Shown here in pieces: positions 16,469-23,915 of a stretch of 64,000 nucleotides of DNA (positions within the stretch are counted from its first letter, which is position 1; each line of letters starts with the position of its first letter). The notes under the pieces were generated by a model, which was not told where the DNA came from, made no database searches, and was given only the letters and a program-made list of their open reading frames with translations. The position numbers and the translations under genes were made by a program. This DNA comes from Fabrea salina (Eukaryota; Ciliophora; Heterotrichea; Heterotrichida; Fabreidae), in assembly GCA_022984795.1 (NCBI GenBank), contig JALIHJ010000011.1, forward strand, positions 248,001 through 312,000, written 5' to 3'.

Positions 16469-18268
16469 TTAAATTTGTATTTTAATTCTAGGTTTTAGTT
16501 CTTTGACAACCTGAGTTATTTCTGAAGTCAGAAAGTTCCTGTTTAGTCTTAAAACTGTCAAAGACCCTGGCAAGTTCTTAGCAATGTAGTTAGCACCAAT
16601 GTTACCTATTTTGTTGTTTTCTAAGTACAGTTTCTTCAGACTGAACAGTTTCCGCAAACCTTCGCTCAAAAACCTTGCTCCTAAGTCCTGCAAGGTGTTT
16701 TCGTTCAGTGAAAGTATTTCTAAGTTCCCAGGTAAACTGTCTACTAAGTACTTAGCTCCTTCACTTCCTATCTCGTTTTCAGCTAAGTACAGTTCACTCA
16801 GACTCTCTAAGTTGTTTAGTGCAGCACTCAAAGACTTAATGCCTTTCTTGCCTAAGTTGTTTCCCCAAAGTCTCAAAATCCTAAGCTCACTTAAGTTGTC
16901 TAAAGCCAAGGCTAAGAAGTAAGCCCCACAGGGTCCCAGGTGGTTTTGGTTAAGTGCAAGCAACCTTAGTTTAGTGAGGTGTGCAAAGGCTGGCTGGAGC
17001 AACTCCATGCCTTGGGCCTGCAACTCACAGTTGTTAAGTTCCAGAACTTCCAAGTGTTCCATGTTTACCAAAACCTTGCTGAGCCACTTGCTTTCAGTAG
17101 GAGCAAACCACCTTAGAGCTTTGGAGGTGTTGTTGACTACTTTCAAACACAAACTCTGGAGGTCTTCAGAAAGGTTTTCTAGACACTCTGAAAAGGACTC
17201 GAAACTTTCAGTCTCTTGAGTAGTGTCCAGTTTGGAAGGACTCATTTCGCTTTTAGTTATCATTGTTTGTGGCTGTGTTTCTTCTTCGCTTTCGGAGTCT
17301 AGGTCCTTTAGCCACTCTCTCAGTTGCAAAAAGTCTAGTCTTTTGGCTTCGTCAACCTCCAGCATTGCTTTTAGTAAAGACTTGGCTTTTTCTGAGTAGT
17401 ATATTCTGGTAACTGCTGTTTGGATTCTTTGTTTAAGAGTGAAGTTTTTGCTTGGACTTGAGTTTAGGCTTTTAGGAACTCTCAAAGTGGCCATTTGCAG
17501 TAAAGTCAGTCCTAAAGAGTACACATCAGACTTAAAAGGGTTGTGTGAAACTATAGCGTCTTTGTTGTTTCCTTTCCAAATGTCATCGTAGGCTTCTTTG
17601 AGTTTAGGACTGAAGTAGTTAGCTGTGCCTGCTACGTTAAGCACACAACTAGAAATGGTTTCTTCGCCTTCAATACTCAGCCCAAAGTCACAGATCTTCA
17701 AAAGACCCCCCTTAAACACCAGTATGTTCCCAGGCTTCACGTCCCTGTGCACTAAGTTGTGTCTTTGCATCAAAGCAAAAGCATCCACTAAAGCACTAGT
17801 GTGCTTGAACCACTCCTCTTCAGTCCAGTAGTCAGCCTTGGCACTCCTTTTGTGGACTTCAGTTTCTAAGTCACTGAGGCCTCTTTCCATAAGAATCACT
17901 AACTTGTAAGCCCCAGCTTGGCCTTCGATGTAGCTTTTCAGACATCTGCAGATGTTAGGGTGTCTCAGACTGCGCTGCAAAGCTGCTTCTTCTTGGCGTT
18001 TGTTTACTTCTGAAAGACAACTGCAGTACTGGACCTTAGCTATGTGTGGTTTGGACTTGTAAAGAGCTTCGAATACAAGGGTTCTGAAGTCCGGAGTGTG
18101 GTACTTTAAAGCAACCAGTTGCAGTGGCGTGGACACTGACTTTGCAAGGTGCTGTGACTCAGTTCGCATGTGAGTGAGTAAGCAATCTTCGCAAAAACTA
18201 AGTTCACAACAAGTGAACTTGACTTGTTTGAAGCACCAAGTTTCGTTGCATGTTAAGTTGTTTCCCAT
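16469..18268 (-). CDS. B-box / Ser-Thr kinase / leucine-rich-repeat protein
   Basis: 599 aa with three parts. Residues 7-40 are a B-box-like zinc finger (CNETWC...CC..FCEDC..H...H). Residues about 60-325 are a protein kinase: AKV Lys near 78, HRDVKPGN at 174-181, DFG at 194-196, then a GTANYFSP activation-segment end; the Gly-rich loop is not recognisable. Residues about 390-590 are ribonuclease-inhibitor-type LRRs (LYLAENEIGSEGAKYL units). The opening MGNNLT fits an N-myristoylation signal. The catalytic residues look intact. I know no standard family with this order of domains; partner recognition through LRRs is inference. Confidence 0.88.
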   Translation of the reverse strand: MGNNLTCNETWCFKQVKFTCCELSFCEDCLLTHMRTESQHLAKSVSTPLQLVALKYHTPDFRTLVFEALYKSKPHIAKVQYCSCLSEVNKRQEEAALQRSLRHPNICRCLKSYIEGQAGAYKLVILMERGLSDLETEVHKRSAKADYWTEEEWFKHTSALVDAFALMQRHNLVHRDVKPGNILVFKGGLLKICDFGLSIEGEETISSCVLNVAGTANYFSPKLKEAYDDIWKGNNKDAIVSHNPFKSDVYSLGLTLLQMATLRVPKSLNSSPSKNFTLKQRIQTAVTRIYYSEKAKSLLKAMLEVDEAKRLDFLQLREWLKDLDSESEEETQPQTMITKSEMSPSKLDTTQETESFESFSECLENLSEDLQSLCLKVVNNTSKALRWFAPTESKWLSKVLVNMEHLEVLELNNCELQAQGMELLQPAFAHLTKLRLLALNQNHLGPCGAYFLALALDNLSELRILRLWGNNLGKKGIKSLSAALNNLESLSELYLAENEIGSEGAKYLVDSLPGNLEILSLNENTLQDLGARFLSEGLRKLFSLKKLYLENNKIGNIGANYIAKNLPGSLTVLRLNRNFLTSEITQVVKELKPRIKIQI

Positions 18269-18310
18269 TAATATGGTTGTAAATCATAGAAACAATTTAG
18301 AATAATTTAA

Positions 18311-18718
18311 ATGTCTATAAGTTTGAGAAACCTCAAAAACCGCAGAGACAGCCTTTTAGAAGACACTCGAAGAGAACCCTTTAGAAAACTTCCAAGTGTT
18401 TTAAGTCGCAGAAGCCAACTTTCTAAAGTAAAAAGTACTTTACTTAAAAAAAGACAACAAAATCTCAGCGAAAAGCCTTTGAAAGAGTCTTTTTCTGAAG
18501 CTAAGTTCAAAGGTTACTTTGCTAAAAAGGAGCACAGAAAACTCAGTGCAGCCCGTGAAACCCCAAAGAAGCCTCAGAGTCGAAAAGGAGTCTGGCGAAG
18601 CTTTGCCCTTTTCAAAGTCCCTACTGACGTTAACCACTTTATTTATTCAGTCAACAACCCCAAACTAGTTGCTGAGTGCAACCAAAACATTTCCCGCTTA
18701 CTGTCTAAGTTATATTAA
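18311..18718 (+). CDS. Hypothetical basic protein (135 aa)
   Basis: Uninterrupted frame rich in Arg, Lys, Ser and Leu (MSISLRNLKNRRDSLLED..., then KKEHRKLSAARETPKKPQSRK). The C-terminal third (VWRSFALFKVPTDVNHFIY) is more hydrophobic and may be structured. No known domain. It overlaps the convergent Kelch-like gene by 14 bp at the 3' end. Confidence 0.6.
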   Translation: MSISLRNLKNRRDSLLEDTRREPFRKLPSVLSRRSQLSKVKSTLLKKRQQNLSEKPLKESFSEAKFKGYFAKKEHRKLSAARETPKKPQSRKGVWRSFALFKVPTDVNHFIYSVNNPKLVAECNQNISRLLSKLY

Positions 18719-19661
18719 GCACTAAGCTAACTTCCTTATTTACATAGCTAAAAGCATAAAGTTGGTCAGTAACAAAGTACACTTTAGAAAAATACTTTTT
18801 AGGTGCACACTGCACTTGGCATGAAAAACTAAACTCCAAAAACCCCATTTCCCAGTTCTGAGTGTTTTTAGACTCACAAAAAGCATTGCCTTTTAGCAGA
18901 AGTAATTCCTCGTCTGACCTGCACAGTAACTTAAATCCCCAGCCCAGTCCACTCAGCACACTTGTGTAAGTGCCAGTGCTAACTTGATACTTAAAAACCT
19001 TGTCTGTGTTGTTTGCAGTTATGAAAAAGCAACCCTCAAACACCACTGAGCTACTGTGGTTCAAAGACTCAGGTAAAGAAGCAAATGACTTCCACATCTG
19101 AGTCTGCAGGTCAAACCGACAACAGTTCTTAGAAGCACCTCTGTAGTGGATTCTAAAACCTCCAAAAAAGTAGATGCTTGAGTTGTAGTAAACAGCAGTG
19201 GAGCCGTAAATAGGAGGGTCTGGGAAAGGGAGTTCCTGGAACTCTAGAGTTTGGAGGTCAAGTTGGTAAGACTTAGATATTCCAAAAAAACTCACACCGG
19301 CAAGAAACAACTTTTCGTCTGGCAAAAGGCATTCAGCCCCTACACTGCTTAATTTCAGAGTTGACTTTAAACAAAAAGACTTTACTTCCTGGGTTTCTAA
19401 GTCCAGTTTAAACAGTTGGGAGTCCTTTGTGAAAAAACAGATTTGTTTTCCTTTATACAAGTAAGCTTCTTGAGTGTACTTTTTAGCAAGTACTTTAAAG
19501 TCTTCGTAAGTTGCAGCAGCAAAGTATAAGTTACACAAAAAGACTTGTTGTCTTTTCAAAGACTGAAAGTAAGACTTACACACCCTTTCCATCAAAACTG
19601 TTTCTGTAAGACTTAAGTAAGACAGAACCACTTCTAAAGCCGAACCTAGTTTATCAAGCAT
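18705..19661 (-). CDS. Kelch-like beta-propeller protein, possible F-box
   Basis: 318 aa from the Met of MLDKLGSALEVV; a Met three codons upstream (19670) is also possible but would overlap the divergent kinase gene. The N-terminal 45 residues (VLSYLSLTETVLMERVCKSYFQSLKR) resemble an F-box helix bundle weakly. The rest shows Kelch-like units: QLDLQTLEFQELPFPDPP, AVYYNSSIYFFGG, CRFDLQTQMWKSFASLP. Such proteins commonly present substrates to Cullin-RING ligases, but the F-box call is tentative. The start lies 1 bp from the start of the choline/ethanolamine kinase gene. Confidence 0.75.
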   Translation of the reverse strand: MLDKLGSALEVVLSYLSLTETVLMERVCKSYFQSLKRQQVFLCNLYFAAATYEDFKVLAKKYTQEAYLYKGKQICFFTKDSQLFKLDLETQEVKSFCLKSTLKLSSVGAECLLPDEKLFLAGVSFFGISKSYQLDLQTLEFQELPFPDPPIYGSTAVYYNSSIYFFGGFRIHYRGASKNCCRFDLQTQMWKSFASLPESLNHSSSVVFEGCFFITANNTDKVFKYQVSTGTYTSVLSGLGWGFKLLCRSDEELLLLKGNAFCESKNTQNWEMGFLEFSFSCQVQCAPKKYFSKVYFVTDQLYAFSYVNKEVSLVLNIT

Positions 19662-19662
19662 T

Positions 19663-20589
19663 ATGAACATTTTCCAGAAGCTAAAAGAAAATATACAGGA
19701 CTACCAAAACTTACCTGACGAAACCATAAGTCTTGAACAGCTTAGTGGGTGGACTAACAAAGTTTACAAAGTCTCAGCTCCTTTCAAAGAACCCCTGATT
19801 TTCAGAGAATTCGGCAGCGTACCTCTTGTGTCTGAACAACTCGAAAGAAGGAACTTCCAAATGCTTTCAGATGCTAACTTAGGCCCTAAGTTGCTGGCTC
19901 AAGGAGAGGGGTTCCGAGTGGAACAGTTTTTGCCAGGGGAATCTTTGTCTAGAAAAGAAATGGGTGCTTATGCCACTCAAGTAGGAAGTGTGCTTAGTCA
20001 CTTCCACCAGGTGCAAACTGGAACAGGCAAGCCAGCCACTCAGACTTTCATTGAAAACTGGTCTGAGTTGTTTCTTAAGCAATCCCAAACTTACGAGTTG
20101 GGCGAAAACTCTCCAAAACTGGAAGAACTAAAGATCCTCACAGACCCAGAAGCCCACGAAGGGGTTTTTTCACTGCTTCCCAAAAGTGACTTGGTTTTTT
20201 CACATAACGACTTTTCTTACCAAAACATACTCAAAACCTATAACGGGTTAGTTATAATCGACTTTGAGTACGCAGACTTAAGTTTTCCAGGAATAGACTT
20301 AGCAAACTACATTGTAGACTCGATGTTTGACTACTCTAGGTCAGTATACGAGTACTTTCCTGAAGACCAACTCAGTCCTTCAGAAGAGTCTGAGTTAGTA
20401 GGCACCTACGCTCAGGAGTCGAACCTCAACGAAGAAGACTTAACTAACCAAGTCCAAGCTTGCAAAGCTGCAGTGAACTTCATGGGAGCCCTTTGGGCAG
20501 CGTGCAACTTCACTCCTCCTAACTACGAGTACTTAGAGTACTCCAAAGTAAGACTGGACCTCTACAACTTTTACGCTTCAAGACTCTAA
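19663..20589 (+). CDS. Choline/ethanolamine kinase
   Basis: 308 aa. N-lobe GWTNKVYKVSAP is the phosphate-binding region of this kinase-like fold. The catalytic Brenner motif is LVFSHNDFSYQNIL (about residues 182-195), and the metal-binding choline-kinase motif is VIIDFEYADLSFPGIDLANY. It phosphorylates ethanolamine or choline with ATP, the first step of the Kennedy pathway for PE and PC. The window also holds two ethanolamine-phosphate cytidylyltransferases (31067-33746), the second step, so an ethanolamine preference is plausible but not proved. Length is slightly below the 350-450 aa of animal enzymes. Cytosolic. Confidence 0.93.
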   Translation: MNIFQKLKENIQDYQNLPDETISLEQLSGWTNKVYKVSAPFKEPLIFREFGSVPLVSEQLERRNFQMLSDANLGPKLLAQGEGFRVEQFLPGESLSRKEMGAYATQVGSVLSHFHQVQTGTGKPATQTFIENWSELFLKQSQTYELGENSPKLEELKILTDPEAHEGVFSLLPKSDLVFSHNDFSYQNILKTYNGLVIIDFEYADLSFPGIDLANYIVDSMFDYSRSVYEYFPEDQLSPSEESELVGTYAQESNLNEEDLTNQVQACKAAVNFMGALWAACNFTPPNYEYLEYSKVRLDLYNFYASRL

Positions 20590-20595
20590 TTAATT

Positions 20596-20883
20596 ATGGG
20601 AGATTCTGGCATTTTTAATGAGCCAAAGCGCAGGTGCAACCTAAGGTTCCCCGACAAACAAACTATAGAAAAGATCAAAGCCAACTACTCCAAGAAAAAA
20701 GTTAACCCTCCTGCTATAAGAATTAGGTCCTTCAAACACTGCCACTCTAGCAGCCCTAACTCTAATAGAGTCCTCAAAAGGGCCATTCAAAAATACTCAA
20801 ACAGTCCCTACAGAACCAAGCCTAACCTGCTGAGCCAGCCAGTTACTGAAAGACTAATAATAAAGTTACGTGAAAGATATTAA
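20596..20883 (+). CDS. Small basic hypothetical protein (95 aa)
   Basis: Starts 7 bp after the kinase stop in the context aattATGGG. Arg/Lys/Ser/Asn-rich with no hydrophobic segment (RRCNLRFPDKQTIEKIKANY..., RIRSFKHCHSSSPNSNR). No domain recognised. Ends 2 bp before the convergent stop of the PAS/HK-like gene. Confidence 0.55.
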   Translation: MGDSGIFNEPKRRCNLRFPDKQTIEKIKANYSKKKVNPPAIRIRSFKHCHSSSPNSNRVLKRAIQKYSNSPYRTKPNLLSQPVTERLIIKLRERY

Positions 20884-20885
20884 CT

Positions 20886-22406
20886 TTATCGACTATACTT
20901 CTGCATAATTCTCCAAACTTCTTTGGTGTCTTCTTGTTCAGCACTGGGTTCGACACACACACTCTCTTGTTTGGACACACCCATATGAGTTTTGGATTCT
21001 TGAAAATCATTTTTAGCTCTTGGAAGGATTTGGTAAAACCGTTGGAAAGCGTCTTTATTGGGATTCCAAACAACACAATCCTCAGACTTTTCAAGCGCGA
21101 AAGGCGAGAGTCTCAAAACCGGATGTTTGACTTTATGAGACGAAGGCTTGAAAGGGATCTCCATAACTATAGTGACCATATTGCCTATTTCTGGTCTAAC
21201 ATTGGACTCTATTATAGCTCCTCGCATTATCAACAGCATTGAGTCAAACATAGTAAGGCACACTCCGTTCATGTTGTACTCCCTCGTAATTTGCAAAAAC
21301 GACTTCCTCTGAATATTGTTCCCCCGCACAGTGAAGGTACTTATTAACTCTGGAGTTGATAAGTTTTCGGCTGAAAAAGTGAACTTGTACTGCACAAAAA
21401 GGTACTTGGCGCTTGTGTACGACTTAAGGTCCAAACTGACTTTTCCGCCACTTATGCTTTTGCTAATGCAGTAGTCTAAAAGGGTAGCTACTAGTAACTC
21501 GTTCAGGATGTAGTCGCCTTGCAAAGAGGTAGGCATCTTTTGGGACTTAGAGTAACAGAGTTCAATTCCTTTGTCCAATGCTTTTATAAACTGAGTTTCC
21601 ACTACTGACTGCACTGACTTGTCTAAGTTGAAGTGTTCCAAAACTACTTCTATCTGGCCTCTGAAGTGACTCTGGAGCAACACACTTCCTCTTGCAAACA
21701 ACAAAAGTTCTCTTAGTTTGCAGATAAGGTTTCTGTCTATTGGCTTGTTGTGGTAACTCTCAACTACTTTGTTAAGCTCTACAACTTCTTTCAGCAAGTC
21801 TGAGTAAACTTGGTAAACTAGTTCTCTCTGGCCTAAGTACTGGGATATCGGGTTTATGGTAATCATAACTACAGATGACTCTTTCCACTTACCAACAGAA
21901 GCATTAAAAAGGGTCCCGAGCAAGTTTGGACCTTTGAAAATAGAAACTTCTTCTTGAGGCACTTGACCCGAAAAAGCCCTTTCTACAAGTTTCTTAACTC
22001 TTCCTTGGGATCTTTCTTCTACTAAGTCGCACAAAGCTTCTTTTCTGAGTTTCTCTGCTGATAAAAGCTCTTCAGCCTTTTGGTTCCAGTAAAGAACCCT
22101 GAATTCTGTGTTTACGTAAACCACTGGACATGGAAGACTGTGTATTAAGTTCTGGGAGTTCAAGTTATAGTGTTTAAGTTCGATTGCTTGTTCACAGGCC
22201 CTTCTGAGTGTGGAGTCAAGTATATAGGCCACAAGTCCTACTGTGTACACTGAACTAATTAAGTTTAAAAGCCCCAAAGGCAATGCCATCCAAATCAAAA
22301 AATACACTGCACAGACCACTAAGGCTATTCGTTTTATATTTAAGGTTGTAGTAACTTTAGTTAAGCGGTCGAAGTTGTTCGCATCTAGGATTCGGAAGTT
22401 CTTCAT
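20886..22406 (-). CDS. Membrane PAS protein with degenerate histidine-kinase core
   Basis: 506 aa from the first ATG (MKNFRILDANN); upstream in-frame codons begin at a GTG and are not used. Two hydrophobic segments (about 26-70) precede a PAS-like domain (about 90-190: SLPCPVVYVNTEFRVLYWNQKAEELL). The remainder aligns loosely with sensor histidine kinases: LLLFARGSVLLQ, then KALDKGIELCYSK, then LNELLVATLLDYCISKSISGGKVSL where an ATP-binding N-box would be. No SHELRTP-type phosphoacceptor and no GxGxG lid are visible, so it is probably a catalytically inactive sensor. An intact hybrid kinase lies nearby at 27132-29249. Confidence 0.7.
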   Translation of the reverse strand: MKNFRILDANNFDRLTKVTTTLNIKRIALVVCAVYFLIWMALPLGLLNLISSVYTVGLVAYILDSTLRRACEQAIELKHYNLNSQNLIHSLPCPVVYVNTEFRVLYWNQKAEELLSAEKLRKEALCDLVEERSQGRVKKLVERAFSGQVPQEEVSIFKGPNLLGTLFNASVGKWKESSVVMITINPISQYLGQRELVYQVYSDLLKEVVELNKVVESYHNKPIDRNLICKLRELLLFARGSVLLQSHFRGQIEVVLEHFNLDKSVQSVVETQFIKALDKGIELCYSKSQKMPTSLQGDYILNELLVATLLDYCISKSISGGKVSLDLKSYTSAKYLFVQYKFTFSAENLSTPELISTFTVRGNNIQRKSFLQITREYNMNGVCLTMFDSMLLIMRGAIIESNVRPEIGNMVTIVMEIPFKPSSHKVKHPVLRLSPFALEKSEDCVVWNPNKDAFQRFYQILPRAKNDFQESKTHMGVSKQESVCVEPSAEQEDTKEVWRIMQKYSR

Positions 22407-22439
22407 CAGAAATAAGTAATTTACCACAACTTACAATTA

Positions 22440-23150
22440 TTAAAGGTGGCTGCCAAAACTGTTCCTAACTTCCATGTCTAAAGAACTGGAAACTTGGTGT
22501 TTTTTGGCAGTAGTTGCTACTGAGGTTCTTCGGTACTTCTTGCCTCTTGACTGACCAAACAAGTTGTTGCTTTGTATTTTAGGAAAATCGACTGAGTTTT
22601 TGGTCTTTGGCTGGACTGAGTTCCGTTTTTGGTTGAAGTGCGAAACTTTAGGAGTGTTTAAAAAAAGCTTTTTAGGAGAAACCTGAGTAGGAATTTCTTT
22701 ATGGATTCGAAAGTACTTTTGGAGGTAGTCTAGGTTTTCAAACTTGCGGTAGGCTTTAATGGTTTCTATTTTGAGTCCAGGAGAAGGCGTGAAGCTGTTT
22801 GAAACTTTGGGCTCTGGAGAGTTCTTGAGTTCCTGGAACCTTTTGAAACGAGGGTTCTGCATGTACCTAGTTGACATCTCTGTAAAAGGTGACTGGTAAA
22901 TTGAAGCACTCCGAGTTTTCTGCACTAAGTTGCTTTGGTGTTGGGTGGACTTCAGTTTAAAAGGGGAGTTGGGTTTGAGGAACCGAGTGATTTCTTCTGA
23001 AAGTAGTTTTCTCTCTATAGGGCGAGACTCCAAAAGCTCACTTTTGACCCTTGTGTTTTTTGGGGAGTTTTTGGACAAAATTATTTCCTTTAAGTTTTTT
23101 ACGATGTTTCCAGAAGAGCTTTCGTTGCCTTCGGACTGAGTAGTTTCCAT
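22440..23150 (-). CDS. Hypothetical disordered basic protein (236 aa)
   Basis: Ser/Lys/Asn/Pro-rich, with repeated short motifs such as SP-containing basic strings (NSPKNTRVKSE, QVSPKKLFLNTP, FTPSPGLKIE). This is the style of a cytoskeleton- or kinase-regulated disordered protein. No membrane segment, zinc site or coiled coil of note. Function unknown. It is followed on the same strand by the Ras-like GTPase gene. Confidence 0.6.
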   Translation of the reverse strand: METTQSEGNESSSGNIVKNLKEIILSKNSPKNTRVKSELLESRPIERKLLSEEITRFLKPNSPFKLKSTQHQSNLVQKTRSASIYQSPFTEMSTRYMQNPRFKRFQELKNSPEPKVSNSFTPSPGLKIETIKAYRKFENLDYLQKYFRIHKEIPTQVSPKKLFLNTPKVSHFNQKRNSVQPKTKNSVDFPKIQSNNLFGQSRGKKYRRTSVATTAKKHQVSSSLDMEVRNSFGSHL

Positions 23151-23182
23151 TCAAAATTAGTTATTAAATATAGAGTATGGAG

Positions 23183-23914
23183 CTAAGTAATCACACACCC
23201 AGGGTTCCTTCCTGAACACCCACACAGTCTGGGCTTCTTCACCGCTAGTTCTTCGTTGCTTAAGTAGTGGCTTTCTTCTGTTTGGCTGAATTCAAAGTTC
23301 TTAGCAACTTTACCAACTATGTAACTAAACACTTTATCAACATTGAGGTTGCACAAAGCACTTGCTCTGAAGTACTTTATGTCAAAGTTGTCCTGGACTG
23401 ACTGTACTTCAGCAGTACTTACTTCTCTGTCGCTTAAGTCAGCTTTGTTGCCTACAAGTATTTTTTCAGTGAAGAACTCATTGGTTCTTTGTTTCTCAGC
23501 TTCGCTGAAGCAACTCAGTAAGTTTTTGGCTTGTTCAAAGCTTTTTTTGTCAGTGAGGTCGAACACAACTACTACTGCGTGCAAAGGTCTTTCTTGGTAC
23601 AAGAAGTTTTCTTGTGAGTCATTAGAAGCGAAGTTTTGGTTTTGGAGAACAGCATTGAAAGTCTGTGTGAAGTAAGGGTCTTCTTTAAGGAGAAGTGGGT
23701 GGTCCACTCCAAACACATCTATCAGTTCAGTTAACACCCAGGCTTTTGAGTTTTCCAAGTCAACGCTAATGCACTTCCGGTAGTTTTCTACAGAGTTTGT
23801 TCGCTCATAAGCAGAGTTGAACTGGTTGTTCAGGAACCTGTTAAGTAAAGATGTTTTTCCTGCATACGAGGGTCCTAGGAGTCCTATTCTTATTACTTTT
23901 CCATTACTTTTCAT
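23183..23914 (-). CDS. Ras-like small GTPase with insertion and CaaX box
   Basis: 243 aa. G1 is GPSYAGKTS (14-22), G3 is DVFG (66-69), G4 is NKAD and G5 is within RASAL. Between G3 and the next core strand lies an extra segment of about 40 residues (VDHPLLLKEDPYFTQTFNAV region). The C-terminus has Cys pairs (LCGCSGRNPG) and ends CVIT, a CaaX box predicting farnesylation. Standard Ras proteins are about 190 aa; the insertion and tail explain the excess. Probably a membrane-tethered signalling switch of a ciliate-expanded class; it does not fit Rab, Rho or Arf. Confidence 0.85.
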   Translation of the reverse strand: MKSNGKVIRIGLLGPSYAGKTSLLNRFLNNQFNSAYERTNSVENYRKCISVDLENSKAWVLTELIDVFGVDHPLLLKEDPYFTQTFNAVLQNQNFASNDSQENFLYQERPLHAVVVVFDLTDKKSFEQAKNLLSCFSEAEKQRTNEFFTEKILVGNKADLSDREVSTAEVQSVQDNFDIKYFRASALCNLNVDKVFSYIVGKVAKNFEFSQTEESHYLSNEELAVKKPRLCGCSGRNPGCVIT

Positions 23915-23915
23915 C

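Noticed and set aside
22407-22427. N-terminal extension MVNYLFL of the PAS/HK-like protein
   Set aside because: It begins with GTG; the first ATG is at 22406.
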